A DNA stretch of 64,000 nt, from assembly GCF_003323735.1 (NCBI RefSeq), contig NZ_QOIM01000040.1:372001-436000 (forward strand), read 5' to 3'. Positions 41,063 through 50,615 of the stretch are shown piece by piece. A model generated the notes under the pieces. The model made no database searches. It was not told the origin of the DNA and was given only the letters and a program-made list of their open reading frames with translations. Both the position numbers and the translations under genes were made by a program. Each line of letters begins with the position of its first letter. Within the stretch, counting starts at the first letter, position 1. This DNA comes from Streptomyces reniochalinae (lineage in GTDB: Bacteria; Actinomycetota; Actinomycetes; Streptomycetales; Streptomycetaceae).

Positions 41063-42100
41063 ATGCGCCGCCTCACCCGACACCTGGACCCCTACGTCCT
41101 GCTGCTGGTGACCACGGTCCTGATCGCCGTGCTGCTCCCCGCCTCAGGAGGTGTGGCCCACGGATTCAGCTGGGCCACCAAGATCGCGGTAGGGCTGATC
41201 TTCTTCCTCTACGGGGCACGGCTCTCCACCCGCGAGGCGCTGGACGGGCTCAGCCACTGGCGGCTGCACCTGGCCGTCCTGGTGTGCACCTTCGTCCTCT
41301 TCCCGCTGCTGGGCCTCGCCTCCCACGCACTCGTCCCTCACGTGCTCACGCCCGGACTCCAGGACGGGTTCCTCTTCCTGTGCCTGGTCCCCTCCACCAT
41401 CCAGTCCTCCATAGCCTTCACCGCCATGGCGCGGGGCAACGTGCCGGCGGCCATCTGCGCGGGCACCTACTCCAGCCTCTTCGGGATGGTCGCGACCCCG
41501 CTGCTGGCCGCCTGGCTCATCGGCGGCCAGGCGGCCCTGTCCGCCGGCGGCCTCATCGAGATCGCCTGCCAGCTGCTCGCGCCCTTCGTCGCCGGCCAGC
41601 TCGTGCGGCGCTGGCTCATCGGCTTCCTCACCCGCCACAAACGGGTGCTCGGCTACGTGGACCGCTCCTCGGTGCTCCTCGTCGTCTACACCGCCTTCAG
41701 CCAGGGCATGACGGAGGGCATCTGGGGCCGGGTCACCCCGGCGCGGCTGGTGGCGCTGCTGGGCGTCGAGGCCGTCCTGCTCGCGCTGATGCTGTCCCTG
41801 ACCTGGTTCGGGTCGCGCCGGCTGGGCTTCGAGCGCCCCGACCGCCTCGCCATCTGTTTCGCCGGCTCGAAGAAGTCGCTGGCCGCGGGGCTGCCCATGG
41901 CCAGCGTCCTGTTCGGCGCCCAGGCCAGCGTCGCGGTGCTGCCGCTGATGCTCTTCCACCAGATGCAGCTCATGGTCTGCGCCTACCTGGCCCGCCGCTG
42001 GGCGCCGGACGAAGAGGGGGAAGCCGGGGAAGGGCGGGTGAGCGGTGGGGCGGAAGGTGCCCCCGCGGGCGCGCTTCCGACGACGGCACCTTCCCGGTAA
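41063..42100 (+). CDS. SBF-like (bile acid:sodium symporter family, YfeH type) transporter
   Basis: 345 residues with about nine to ten hydrophobic helices. LTRHLDPYVLLLVTTVLIAV, GVAHGFSWATKIAVGLIFFL, VPSTIQSSIAFTAMARGNVP and AICFAGSKKSLAAGLPMASV are the conserved SBF_like stretches; the last two are the crossed, broken helices that bind Na+ in the family. The substrate is unknown (organic anion). The ATG at 41063 is preferred; a GTG two codons earlier is possible. The C-terminal ~35 residues are Gly/Ala-rich. Confidence 0.85.
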   Translation: MRRLTRHLDPYVLLLVTTVLIAVLLPASGGVAHGFSWATKIAVGLIFFLYGARLSTREALDGLSHWRLHLAVLVCTFVLFPLLGLASHALVPHVLTPGLQDGFLFLCLVPSTIQSSIAFTAMARGNVPAAICAGTYSSLFGMVATPLLAAWLIGGQAALSAGGLIEIACQLLAPFVAGQLVRRWLIGFLTRHKRVLGYVDRSSVLLVVYTAFSQGMTEGIWGRVTPARLVALLGVEAVLLALMLSLTWFGSRRLGFERPDRLAICFAGSKKSLAAGLPMASVLFGAQASVAVLPLMLFHQMQLMVCAYLARRWAPDEEGEAGEGRVSGGAEGAPAGALPTTAPSR

Positions 42101-42125
42101 GCCCTGCCGGCGCGGGTGCCCCGCC

Positions 42126-42968
42126 TCAGCCGGTGCCCACCGGCAGCGCCAGCCGGTGCGCGCCCGCGTAGACGTTCATCGAGGTGCCGCGCAGGAAGCC
42201 GACCAGGGTCAGACCCGTCTCCTCGGCCAGGTCCACCGCGAGCGAGGAGGGCGCCGAGACGGCGGCCAGCACGGGAACGCCCGCCATCACCGCCTTCTGG
42301 GCCAGCTCGAAAGAGGCCCGGCCCGACACCATCAGCAGCGCGTCCCGCAGCGGCAGCGCGCCGCTCTGCACGGCGTGTCCGACCAGCTTGTCCACGGCGT
42401 TGTGGCGGCCCACGTCCTCGCGCACGTCCAGGAGCTCGCCCGCGGGGGAGAACAGCGCCGCCGCGTGCAGGCCGCCGGTGCGGTCGAAGACCCGCTGCGC
42501 CGCGCGCAGCCGCTCGGGCAGGGCCGCCAGCAGGTCGATGCCGAGCCCTGCCGGGCGTTCCGCCTCCAGCTGCCAGCGCGTCGTCGTCCGTACGGCGTCC
42601 AGGCTGGCCTTGCCGCACAGGCCGCAAGAGGACGTCGTGTAGACGTTGCGCTCCAGCGCGATGTCGGGGACGGGCACGCCCGGTGCCAGCCGTACGTCGA
42701 CGACGTTGTAGGTGTTGCCGCCCTCGTCGCGGGCGCCGCCGCAGTAGACGATGGTGGCCAGCTCGTCCGCCGCCCCGATGACGCCCTCGCTGACGAGGAA
42801 GCCGGCGGCCAGCGCGAAGTCGTCACCCGGGGTGCGCATGGTGACGGCCAGCGGTTTCCCGTTCAGCCGGATCTCCAGCGGCTCCTCCGCCACCAGCGTG
42901 TCGGGCCGCGTGCTGACGGCGCCGTCCCGCACCCGGATGACCGGGCGCCGCTCGGTGACCCTGCCCAT
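42126..42968 (-). CDS. fdhD: Formate dehydrogenase accessory sulfurtransferase FdhD
   Basis: 280 residues. The sulfur-transfer Cys pair is in TSSCGLCGKAS (CxxC), with VGRHNAVDKLVG and FLRGTSMNVYAG as further FdhD hallmarks. FdhD passes sulfur from IscS to the molybdenum cofactor (bis-MGD) before insertion into formate dehydrogenase. No formate dehydrogenase gene lies in the window. The ATG follows a short leader; it is divergent from the ROK gene. Confidence 0.93.
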   Translation of the reverse strand: MGRVTERRPVIRVRDGAVSTRPDTLVAEEPLEIRLNGKPLAVTMRTPGDDFALAAGFLVSEGVIGAADELATIVYCGGARDEGGNTYNVVDVRLAPGVPVPDIALERNVYTTSSCGLCGKASLDAVRTTTRWQLEAERPAGLGIDLLAALPERLRAAQRVFDRTGGLHAAALFSPAGELLDVREDVGRHNAVDKLVGHAVQSGALPLRDALLMVSGRASFELAQKAVMAGVPVLAAVSAPSSLAVDLAEETGLTLVGFLRGTSMNVYAGAHRLALPVGTG

Positions 42969-43027
42969 GTCGCCTCACCTCCTGTCCCCGACCCTAAGCC
43001 AGGAGGCGGGACGTGCTGGAGCGACCC

Positions 43028-43047
43028 TTTGTCCACTGGCGGGAAAA
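43028..43047. promoter_or_regulatory. TTTGTCC operator-like sequence before the ROK gene
   Basis: TTTGTCC (43028) is followed after 6 bp by GGGAAAA (43041-43047), an imperfect inverted repeat. The same TTTGTCC half site forms a perfect dyad at 50595-50615 before the PQQ-type dehydrogenase gene. It may be the binding site of the adjacent ROK regulator; that is inference. Confidence 0.35.
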
Positions 43048-43153
43048 AGTCGTGCTGGTTAACGCATAACTTCTTCCCAACCCCGGCTCCCACTGCTACG
43101 TTCCCCGTGCATTCCCGGACGTGATGCCGACACAGGCGGCTGGAGGGGTAGCG

Positions 43154-44344
43154 GTGAGGCGCATGACTGCACGGCCCGCGAACGCGCACCAGGCGCGACT
43201 GCTCCGCCTGCTGCGCGACGGCGGCCCGCGCTCACGCGCCGAGCTCGGCGACCGCGTCGACCTGTCCCGCTCCAAACTGGCCGTCGAGGTCGACCGGTTG
43301 CTGGAGACGGGGCTCGTCGTCGCCGACGGGCTCGCCGCCTCGCGCGGTGGGCGCCGCTCGCACAACATCCGCCTGGCACCGCAACTGCGCTTCCTCGGTG
43401 TCGACATCGGCGCCACCTCGATCGACGTCGCCGTCACCAACCCCGAGTTGGAGATCCTCGGCCACCTCAACCAGCCCATGGACGTCCGCGAGGGTCCTGT
43501 CGCGGTCTTCGACCAGGTGCTGGCCATGGTGGCCAAGCTGCGCGACAGCGGCGTCGCCGAGGGGTTCGACGGTGCGGGCATCGGCGTGCCGGGCCCCGTC
43601 CGCTTCCCCGAGGGCATCCCCGTCGCCCCGCCGATCATGCCCGGCTGGGACGGCTTCCCGGCGCGGGAGGCGCTCAGCCAGGAACTCGGCTGCCCCGTGA
43701 TGGTCGACAACGACGTGAACCTGATGGCCATGGGCGAGATGCAGGCCGGAGTGGCCCGCTCCGTGCGGGACTTCTTCTGCGTCAAGATCGGCACCGGCAT
43801 CGGCTGCGGCGTCGTCGTCGGCGGCGACGTCCACCACGGCACCACAGGCAGCGCGGGCGACATCGGCCACATCCAGGTCGAGCCGGAAGGACGCCAGTGC
43901 GCCTGCGGCAACCGCGGCTGCCTGGAGGCCTATTTCGGCGGGGCCGCCCTCGCCAGGGACGCGGAGGAAGCGGCCCGGGACGGGCGCTCGCCGGAGCTGG
44001 CCCGGCTGCTGGAGGCGAACGGCCGGCTCGGCGCCGCCGACATCGCCGTCGCCGCCTCCGCCGGGGACGGCACCTCACTCGACCTCATCCGCGAGGGCGG
44101 GGCCCGCGTGGGCCAGGTCATCGCGGGGCTCGTCAGTTTCTTCAACCCCGGCCTGGTCGTCATCGGCGGCGGGGTCACCGGGCTCGGCCACACTCTGCTG
44201 GCCAGCATCCGCACCCAGGTCTACCGCCAGTCGCTGCCCCTGGCGACCGGCAACCTTCCCATCGTGCTGGGCGAGTTGGGACAGGTCGCGGGGGTGACGG
44301 GAGCGGCCAGGCTCACCAGCGACCACCTGTTCTCACCCGCGTAG
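43154..44344 (+). CDS. ROK family transcriptional regulator
   Basis: 396 residues. The N-terminal winged helix-turn-helix (NAHQARLLRLLRDGGPRSRA, then LSRSKLAVEVDRLLETGLV) precedes a ROK sugar-kinase-like domain: GVDIGATSIDVAVTN, GAGIGVPGPV, VDNDVNLMAMGE and the zinc motif CACGNRGCLEAY. Such XylR/NagC-type proteins repress sugar genes until a sugar or sugar phosphate binds. The GTG at 43154 was chosen because GGAGGGGT ends 5 nt upstream; in-frame starts at 43121/43124 lack an SD. It heads the sugar ABC locus in the same direction, 110 bp before the ATPase gene. Confidence 0.9.
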   Translation: MRRMTARPANAHQARLLRLLRDGGPRSRAELGDRVDLSRSKLAVEVDRLLETGLVVADGLAASRGGRRSHNIRLAPQLRFLGVDIGATSIDVAVTNPELEILGHLNQPMDVREGPVAVFDQVLAMVAKLRDSGVAEGFDGAGIGVPGPVRFPEGIPVAPPIMPGWDGFPAREALSQELGCPVMVDNDVNLMAMGEMQAGVARSVRDFFCVKIGTGIGCGVVVGGDVHHGTTGSAGDIGHIQVEPEGRQCACGNRGCLEAYFGGAALARDAEEAARDGRSPELARLLEANGRLGAADIAVAASAGDGTSLDLIREGGARVGQVIAGLVSFFNPGLVVIGGGVTGLGHTLLASIRTQVYRQSLPLATGNLPIVLGELGQVAGVTGAARLTSDHLFSPA

Positions 44345-44454
44345 AACCCCCCGAGGCACGGCGCCACCCACCACGCAAGGCCCGAAGCACGCACGCCCCA
44401 CCGGTACGAGCACCGCACAGCGCACCCCGTACGGCCCTGGGACGGAGGTCCTGC

Positions 44455-45954
44455 ATGCCCCTGCTGACGATGTCCTCAATCACCAAGTCCTTTCCTGGTG
44501 TCCGAGCGCTCGACGGCGTGGACCTCGATGTGGAGGAAGGTGAGGTCCACTGTCTGCTCGGCCAGAACGGCGCGGGCAAGTCCACCCTGATCAAGGTTCT
44601 CTCCGGGGCCCACCAGCCCGACGAGGGGGAGATCACCTGGCGCGGCGATCCCGTGCGGCTGCCCACGCCCGTCTCCGCGATGCGGCTGGGCATCGCCACC
44701 ATCTACCAGGAACTCGACCTGGTCGAGCACGTCTCGGTCGCCGAGAACGTCTTCCTCGGGCACGAGGTCGCCACCCGCGGCCTCATCAGGGCCCGCGAGG
44801 CGCGGAGCCGCACCGCCGAACTGCTGGCCCGGCTCGGCCATCCGGAGATCGACCCGGGGACGCTCGTCGGCTCACTGTCCGCCGCCGGGGCGCAGATCGT
44901 CTCGATGGCCCGCGCCCTCTCCCACGACGTCCGGCTGATCATCATGGACGAGCCGTCCGCCGCGCTCGACCCCGACGAGGTCGACAACCTCTTCCGCATC
45001 GTCGCGAGCCTGACGGCCGAGGGGGTGGCCGTCGTCTACATCTCCCACAGGCTGGAGGAGATCCGCCGCATCGGCGACCGCGTCTCCGTCCTCAAGGACG
45101 GCAGCGTCGTCGCCCGCGATCTGCCGGCCCGCACCACGCCCACCGACGAACTCGTCGCGCGGATGACCGGACGGGACGTGCGCAGCGCGTTCCCCGCCAA
45201 ACCCGGTGCCCCGAGTCGGTCCGAGCCCGTGCTGCGCGCCGAGGGGCTCGCCAGGGACGGCGAGTTCGCCCCGCTGGACCTCCAGCTGCGGCCCGGTGAG
45301 ATCGTCGGGCTCGCCGGGCTGGTCGGCTCGGGCCGCTCGGAGATCCTGGAGACGCTGTACGGGGCGCGGCGTCCCACCGCTGGACGGGTGCTGGTCGACG
45401 GCAGGCCGCTGCGGCCCGGCAGCATCCCGGCCGCGGTCCGCGCCGGCATCGGGCTGGCGCCCGAGGAGCGCAAGTCGCAGGCGCTGCTGATGCTGGAGTC
45501 GGTCACCCGCAACGTCTCCGTCTCCTCGCTGTCCCGCTTCGCCCGCGCCGGCTGGCTCGACCGCGGCCGCGAGCGGGCCGCGGCACACCGGCACACCCGC
45601 GACCTCGCGCTCCACCCCGACTCCCCCGAGCGTGCGGTGAGCACCTTCTCCGGCGGCAACCAGCAGAAGGCCGTTCTCGCCCGCTGGCTGCTGCACGGCT
45701 GCCGGGTGCTGCTGCTGGACGAGCCGACGCGCGGTGTGGACGTCGGTGCGCGCGCGGAGCTGTACGCCGTCATCCGGCGGCTGGCCGACGAGGGGGTGTG
45801 CGTGCTCCTGGTCTCCAGCGAACTGCCCGAGGTCCTCGGCCTCGCCGACCGGGTGCTCGTCCTGAAAGAGGGTCGCGTCGTGCACACGGCCCCCGCCCAC
45901 GAACTGGACGAGCACCGCGTGCTCGACCTCGTGATGGAAGGCGCCCCGGCATGA
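44455..45954 (+). CDS. Sugar ABC transporter ATP-binding protein (RbsA/XylG type, two nucleotide-binding domains)
   Basis: 499 residues in two halves. First half: Walker A GQNGAGKST, signature GSLSAAGAQ, Walker B LIIMDEPSAALD. Second half: degenerate Walker A GLVGSGRSE, signature FSGGNQQKAVLARWL, Walker B VLLLDEPTRGVDVG. This is the usual asymmetry of the CUT2 family importing ribose, xylose, inositol and other monosaccharides. The ATG has GGAGGT 5 nt upstream. Its permease and binding-protein genes follow, after an unusually long 143-bp gap. Confidence 0.92.
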   Translation: MPLLTMSSITKSFPGVRALDGVDLDVEEGEVHCLLGQNGAGKSTLIKVLSGAHQPDEGEITWRGDPVRLPTPVSAMRLGIATIYQELDLVEHVSVAENVFLGHEVATRGLIRAREARSRTAELLARLGHPEIDPGTLVGSLSAAGAQIVSMARALSHDVRLIIMDEPSAALDPDEVDNLFRIVASLTAEGVAVVYISHRLEEIRRIGDRVSVLKDGSVVARDLPARTTPTDELVARMTGRDVRSAFPAKPGAPSRSEPVLRAEGLARDGEFAPLDLQLRPGEIVGLAGLVGSGRSEILETLYGARRPTAGRVLVDGRPLRPGSIPAAVRAGIGLAPEERKSQALLMLESVTRNVSVSSLSRFARAGWLDRGRERAAAHRHTRDLALHPDSPERAVSTFSGGNQQKAVLARWLLHGCRVLLLDEPTRGVDVGARAELYAVIRRLADEGVCVLLVSSELPEVLGLADRVLVLKEGRVVHTAPAHELDEHRVLDLVMEGAPA

Positions 45955-46097
45955 GGGCCCTGCCTGACTCCGCCCACGCGAGCGCGGGTCGTGGGCAGGC
46001 GCCGGGCGGGGCGGGACGGGTGGGCACGACCGCCGACCGCACCCGGCCACGGCGCGCACTACCCACGAGACCACGACGCCCCCAGAGGTGACCGCAC

Positions 46098-47111
46098 ATG
46101 AACGCAGACGCACCCACCACCGTGGCAAGCACACCCACACCGCCCCAGGCGAAGAAGGAGCACACGGGCAGCCGCCGGATGCCGTTCGACGTGCGGCAGC
46201 TCTCCCTCGTCGGCGTCCTGCTCGCCCTCGTGGTCGTCGGCGCGCTCACCAAGCCCGACGAGTTCCTGGCCGGGGAGAACCTCCGCCTCATCCTCACCCA
46301 GGCCTCCGTCATCGGCGTCGTCACCGTCGGCGTGACGTTCGTGATCATCGGTGGTGGCATCGACCTGTCCGTCGGGGCGATCGTCGCGCTCGCCTCGGTG
46401 TGGGCCACCACGGTGGCCACCCAGGACTTCGGGCTCACCGGGATGCTGCTGTGCAGTCTGCTGGTGGGCCTCGGCTGCGGACTCGTCAACGGGCTGCTCA
46501 TCGCCTACGGGCCGATGGTGCCGTTCATCGCGACGCTGGCCATGCTCGCCTCGGCCCGCGGCCTGGCGTTGCAGATCAGCGACGGCAACACGCAGGTCGT
46601 CCAGGTCGACGCCGTCCTCGACCTGGGCATCAAGGACTCCTATGTGCTCGGCATCCCGCCGATCGTGCTGGTCTTCGCCCTCGTGTGCGTCGTCGGCTGG
46701 CTGGTGCTCAACCGCACCACGTTCGGGCGCCGCACGGTGGCCGTCGGCGGCAACGCGGAGGCCTCCCGGCTGGCGGGGATCGCCGTCAAGCGCCAGCGGC
46801 TGCTGCTCTACCTGCTGTCCGGGCTGTGCTGCGGCATCGCCGCGTTCATGCTGATCATCCTCACCGGTTCGGGACAGAACACCAACGGCAACCTGTACGA
46901 ACTCGACGCCATCGCCGCGGCCATCATCGGCGGCACCCTGCTCAGCGGCGGCCGGGGCACCATTCTCGGCTCGGTGCTCGGCGTCCTGGTCTTCACCACC
47001 ATCACCAACCTGTTCGCCCTCAACAACCTCCAGACGGACATCCAGCAGATCGCCAAGGGCGCGATCATCGTCGCGGCCGTCCTGGTCCAGAAGGGTCGTT
47101 CCACGTCATGA
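46098..47111 (+). CDS. CUT2-type sugar ABC transporter permease (RbsC-like)
   Basis: 337 residues with about ten hydrophobic helices. VGVTFVIIGGGIDLSVGAIV and LVNGLLIAYGPMVPFIATLA, GGNAEASRLAGIAVKR (EAA-like coupling loop) and GGTLLSGGRGTILGSVLGV are typical of RbsC-type permeases. The first ~30 residues are a charged cytoplasmic lead. Its stop overlaps the start of the binding-protein gene (ATGA). Confidence 0.92.
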   Translation: MNADAPTTVASTPTPPQAKKEHTGSRRMPFDVRQLSLVGVLLALVVVGALTKPDEFLAGENLRLILTQASVIGVVTVGVTFVIIGGGIDLSVGAIVALASVWATTVATQDFGLTGMLLCSLLVGLGCGLVNGLLIAYGPMVPFIATLAMLASARGLALQISDGNTQVVQVDAVLDLGIKDSYVLGIPPIVLVFALVCVVGWLVLNRTTFGRRTVAVGGNAEASRLAGIAVKRQRLLLYLLSGLCCGIAAFMLIILTGSGQNTNGNLYELDAIAAAIIGGTLLSGGRGTILGSVLGVLVFTTITNLFALNNLQTDIQQIAKGAIIVAAVLVQKGRSTS

Positions 47112-48166
47112 CCGATAACCCACGCGTTCCCCGGGCGGCCACCAGCCGCAGAAACATGCTCTTCGGCACGGCGGCCGGCGCGGCCCTCCTGGCCACGGGC
47201 TGCACCAGCAACGAGAACAACGACGGCAAGGAGGAGTCGGCCGGCGCGCAGGTGGCCGACTCCAAGCCGGGCAAGAAGGTCACCATCGGCTTCGCCGGCC
47301 CGCAGGCCGACCACGGCTGGCTCAACGCCATCACCACGCAGGCCAAGAACCGCGCCAAGAAGTACGAGGACGTCACGCTGGAGGCCACCGAGGGCTCCAA
47401 CGACAACGCCACCCAGGTCGGCCAGGTCGAGACGCTGATCAACAAGAAGGTCGACGTCCTGGTCGTCCTGCCCGCCGACGGCAAGGCCCTCACCCAGGCG
47501 GGGCTCAAGGCGATGCGCGCCGGGATACCCGTCGTCAACCTGGACCGGATCTTCTCCACGCAGCAGGCGTACCGGTGCTGGATCGGCGGCGACAACTACG
47601 GCATGGGCCTCAACGCCGGGCGCTACATCGGCGAACAGCTCAAGGACAAGAAGAACGCCAAGGTCGTCGAGCTGGCCGGCATCGACAACCTGGAGCTGAC
47701 CCGGCAGCGCACCAAGGGCTTCGACGACGCGCTCAAGAACTACCCCAACATCGAGAAGGTGGCCCGCCAGGCGGCCGAGTTCACCGTCGAGTCGGGACAG
47801 AAGAAGATGTCCGCGCTTCTCCAGGCGCAGAAGAGCTTCGACGCGCTGTGGAACCACGACGACGACCAGGGCGTCGGCGCCGAACGGGCCATCAAGCAGG
47901 CGGGCCGCGACGAGTTCATCATGGTCGGCGGCGCGGGCTCCAAGCGCGTGATGGAGGCCATCAAGAAGGACGACAGCGTGGTGAAGGCCACCGTCCTCTA
48001 CCCGCCCACCATGGCCGCCTCCGCCATCGACCTGGCCCGCGCGCTGGGCCAGGGCAAGGGCATCTCCGGCATGGCCGAGTACGAGATCCCCGCCCAGGTC
48101 ACCCTCTACTCGGCCGTGGTGACGAAGAAGAACGTCGACGAGTACCTCCCGATCGGCTTCACCTGA
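47108..48166 (+). CDS. Sugar-binding lipoprotein of the ABC importer, Tat-type signal
   Basis: 352 residues. The signal TSRRNMLFGTAAGAALLATG ends in a lipobox (LATGC), with a twin-arginine start (SRRNMLF), so the protein is probably exported folded and lipid-anchored. The mature part is a periplasmic-binding-protein type I fold (KVTIGFAGPQADHGWLNAIT, VDVLVVLPADGKALTQAGLK, VVNLDRIF, WIGGDNYGMGLNAGRYIG). It resembles ribose/inositol-type binding proteins; the ligand is not certain. Confidence 0.9.
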   Translation: MTDNPRVPRAATSRRNMLFGTAAGAALLATGCTSNENNDGKEESAGAQVADSKPGKKVTIGFAGPQADHGWLNAITTQAKNRAKKYEDVTLEATEGSNDNATQVGQVETLINKKVDVLVVLPADGKALTQAGLKAMRAGIPVVNLDRIFSTQQAYRCWIGGDNYGMGLNAGRYIGEQLKDKKNAKVVELAGIDNLELTRQRTKGFDDALKNYPNIEKVARQAAEFTVESGQKKMSALLQAQKSFDALWNHDDDQGVGAERAIKQAGRDEFIMVGGAGSKRVMEAIKKDDSVVKATVLYPPTMAASAIDLARALGQGKGISGMAEYEIPAQVTLYSAVVTKKNVDEYLPIGFT

Positions 48167-48184
48167 CGGGCAGGCCCGGCCGCC

Positions 48185-48215
48185 GCACCGGCCCACGGCC
48201 TTCACCGGCCGGTGC
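48185..48215 (+). terminator. Hairpin behind the sugar ABC operon
   Basis: GCACCGGCC (48185-48193) pairs with GGCCGGTGC (48207-48215), 18 bp after the binding-protein stop. A second perfect hairpin, GCCGCAC-CACC-GTGCGGC (48286-48303), follows before the oxidoreductase gene. Either could end or attenuate transcription. Confidence 0.55.
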
Positions 48216-48348
48216 GGGCCCCCACCGGCCGGCCGGGCCAGGACGGGACCGCTGACGCAGGACGGGATCCCCGGCAGCGCGCTCGCCGCACCACCGTGCG
48301 GCGCGGCCCGCTGCCCCGGGGACCGCAACCCCGACAGGGAGGACCTTC

Positions 48349-49539
48349 ATGCCGTACGACAGCACCGCGCCCGCCACCGCGCCGCCCCTGGGCGTGGGCA
48401 TGGTCGGCTACGCGTTCATGGGCCAGGCGCACTCGCAGGGCTGGCGCACCGTGGGCCGGGTCTTCGACCTGCCGCTCACCCCGGCGCTGGCTGCCGTGTG
48501 CGGGCGCGATCCGGCCGCCGTGCGCGCCGCCGCCGCACGTCTGGGCTGGGCGGCGGCCGAGACCGACTGGCGTGCGCTGATCGCGCGCGACGACGTCCAC
48601 CTCGTCGACGTGTGCACGCCGGGCGACAGCCACGCGGACATCGCGATCGCGGCCCTGGAGGCCGGCAAGCACGTGCTGTGCGAGAAGCCGCTGGCCAACA
48701 CCGTCGCCGAGGCGGAGGCCATGGCAGCGGCGGCGCGGGCCGCGCGCGAGCGCGGGCAGGCGGCCATGGTCGGCTTCAACTACCGCCGCACACCGGCGCT
48801 GGCGCTCGCCCGCCGCATGGTGGCCGAGGGGCGCCTGGGCGAGGTGCGGCACGTACGGGTCAGCTACCTCCAGGACTGGCTGGTGGACCCGGCCTTTCCG
48901 CTCGCCTGGCGACTCCGCAAGGAGACCGCGGGCTCCGGCGCCCTCGGCGACCTGGGCGCGCACGCCGTCGACATCGCCCAGCACGTGGCCGGCTCCCTGC
49001 TGGCGGGCGTCTCGGCCCAGACGGAGACGTTCGTCAAGGAGCGCCCGCTGGGCGACGGTGCCCCCGAGGGGGAGCTCGGAGCCGTCACGGTGGACGACGC
49101 CGCCGTCTTCACCGGACGGCTCGGCTGTGGCGCGCTGGCCTCCTTCGAGGTGACCCGCGTCGCCGCGGGACGCAAGAACGCGCTCCGCGTCGAGCTGAAC
49201 GGCACCCTCGGCTCCCTCGCCTTCGATCTGGAACGCCTCAACGAATTGGAGTTCCACGACCACACCCAGGCGGCGGGCGAGTCCGGCTTCCGGCGCATCC
49301 TCGTCACCGAACACGACCACCCCTACCTGGAAGCCTGGTGGCCGCCGGGGCACGGGCTCGGCTACGAGCACACCTTCACCCACCAGGCGCGCGACCTCGT
49401 GCACGCCGTCGCGACGGGCGAGCGGCCCGCGCCGTCCTTCGAGGACGGGCTCCAGGTGCAGAGGGTGCTGGCCGCCGTCGAGGAGAGCGCCGGGAAGAAC
49501 TGCGTCTACACGCCGGTGGAGAACCCGGCAACCGCCTAG
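48349..49539 (+). CDS. Gfo/Idh/MocA family NAD(P)-dependent oxidoreductase
   Basis: 396 residues. The Rossmann opening is GVGMVGYAFMGQAHSQGW, followed by VCTPGDSHADIAIAALEAGK and the family motif CEKPLANTVAEAE with the catalytic-region Lys. LGDLGAHAVDIAQHV carries the His of the substrate domain. Members oxidise or reduce inositols, glucosides and 3-keto sugars. The ATG is preceded by GGGAGGACC. The next gene is 9 bp downstream, so the pair is one transcript. Confidence 0.9.
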   Translation: MPYDSTAPATAPPLGVGMVGYAFMGQAHSQGWRTVGRVFDLPLTPALAAVCGRDPAAVRAAAARLGWAAAETDWRALIARDDVHLVDVCTPGDSHADIAIAALEAGKHVLCEKPLANTVAEAEAMAAAARAARERGQAAMVGFNYRRTPALALARRMVAEGRLGEVRHVRVSYLQDWLVDPAFPLAWRLRKETAGSGALGDLGAHAVDIAQHVAGSLLAGVSAQTETFVKERPLGDGAPEGELGAVTVDDAAVFTGRLGCGALASFEVTRVAAGRKNALRVELNGTLGSLAFDLERLNELEFHDHTQAAGESGFRRILVTEHDHPYLEAWWPPGHGLGYEHTFTHQARDLVHAVATGERPAPSFEDGLQVQRVLAAVEESAGKNCVYTPVENPATA

Positions 49540-49548
49540 GAGGTCACC

Positions 49549-50547
49549 GTGGCACGTAAGTTCACCCTCTTCACCGGGCAGTGGGCCGACCTCCCCCTGG
49601 AGGAGGTCTGCCGGCTGGCCCGGGACTTCGGCTATGACGGGCTCGAACTCGCCTGCTGGGGCGACCACTTCGAGGTCGACCGGGCGCTCGCCGAGCCGGG
49701 ATACGTGGACGGGCGGCGCCGGCTGCTGGAGAAGTACGGCCTGGAGTGCTGGGCCGTCTCCAACCACCTGACCGGACAGGCCGTCTGCGACCACCCCATC
49801 GACGAGCGGCACAAGGCCATCGTCGCGCCCCGCATCTGGGGCGACGGCGACCCCGAGGGCGTACGGCGGCGGGCGGCCGGGGAGATGAAGGACACCGCAC
49901 GGGCGGCCGCCGCGCTCGGCGTGGACACCGTCATCGGCTTCACCGGGTCCTCCATCTGGCACCTGGTGGCGATGTTCCCGCCGACCCCGCCCCAGATGGT
50001 CGACCGCGGGTACGAGGACTTCGCCGAGCGCTGGAACCCCATCCTCGACGTGTTCGACGCGGAGGGCGTCAGGTTCGCGCACGAGGTGCACCCCAGCGAG
50101 ATCGCCTACGACTACTGGACGACGCAGCGCGCGCTGGAGGCGGTCGGCAACAGGGCCGCCTTCGGGCTCAACTTCGACCCCTCGCACTTCGTGTGGCAGG
50201 ACCTGGACCCCGCCGGCTTCCTGTACGACTACCGGGACCGCATCTACCACGTCGACTGCAAGGAGGCCCGGCGGCGGCTGGACGGCCGCAACGGCAGGCT
50301 CGGCTCCCACCTGCCGTGGGGCGACCCGCGGCGGGGCTGGGACTTCGTCTCCGCCGGGCACGGCGACGTCGCCTGGGAGGACGTGTTCCGCATGCTGCGC
50401 GCCATCGGCTACGAGGGGCCGGTCTCCGTGGAGTGGGAGGACGCCGGCATGGACCGCCTCGTCGGCGCGCCCGAGGCGCTCGCCCGGCTGCGGGCCTACG
50501 ACTACGAGCCGCCGAGCGCGTCGTTCGACGCGGCCTTCGGCAACTGA
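49549..50547 (+). CDS. Sugar phosphate isomerase/epimerase (AP endonuclease 2-type TIM barrel)
   Basis: 332 residues. TIM-barrel metal-site residues appear in FAHEVHPSEIAYDYW (Glu), GLNFDPSHFVWQ (Asp, His), IYHVDCKEARR (His, Asp) and VSVEWEDAGMDR (Glu). Relatives act as inosose isomerases/dehydratases or epimerases on sugars and cyclitols. The GTG start has AGGAGGT just upstream. Pairing with a Gfo/Idh/MocA oxidoreductase is the usual arrangement for 3-keto-sugar or inositol catabolism. Confidence 0.88.
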   Translation: MARKFTLFTGQWADLPLEEVCRLARDFGYDGLELACWGDHFEVDRALAEPGYVDGRRRLLEKYGLECWAVSNHLTGQAVCDHPIDERHKAIVAPRIWGDGDPEGVRRRAAGEMKDTARAAAALGVDTVIGFTGSSIWHLVAMFPPTPPQMVDRGYEDFAERWNPILDVFDAEGVRFAHEVHPSEIAYDYWTTQRALEAVGNRAAFGLNFDPSHFVWQDLDPAGFLYDYRDRIYHVDCKEARRRLDGRNGRLGSHLPWGDPRRGWDFVSAGHGDVAWEDVFRMLRAIGYEGPVSVEWEDAGMDRLVGAPEALARLRAYDYEPPSASFDAAFGN

Positions 50548-50594
50548 CCCCGGCGCCGCCCTCCCCGGACAGGCGCCGGGGAGGGCGGGCCCTC

Positions 50595-50615
50595 TTTGTC
50601 CTGACTGAGGACAAA
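50595..50615. promoter_or_regulatory. Operator-like dyad TTTGTCCT-N5-AGGACAAA
   Basis: A perfect 8-bp inverted repeat with 5-bp spacer, 147 bp before the PQQ-type dehydrogenase gene; a further GGACAAA half site occurs at 50651. It could also be read as a short hairpin behind the isomerase gene, but the AT-rich setting and repeated half site favour an operator, possibly for the ROK regulator. Confidence 0.55.

Noticed and set aside
45951..46091. A 46-codon ORF starting in an ATGA overlap with the ABC ATPase stop
   Set aside because: Arg/Ala/Pro-rich with no recognisable features; the 143-bp gap before the permease more likely holds only leader sequence.
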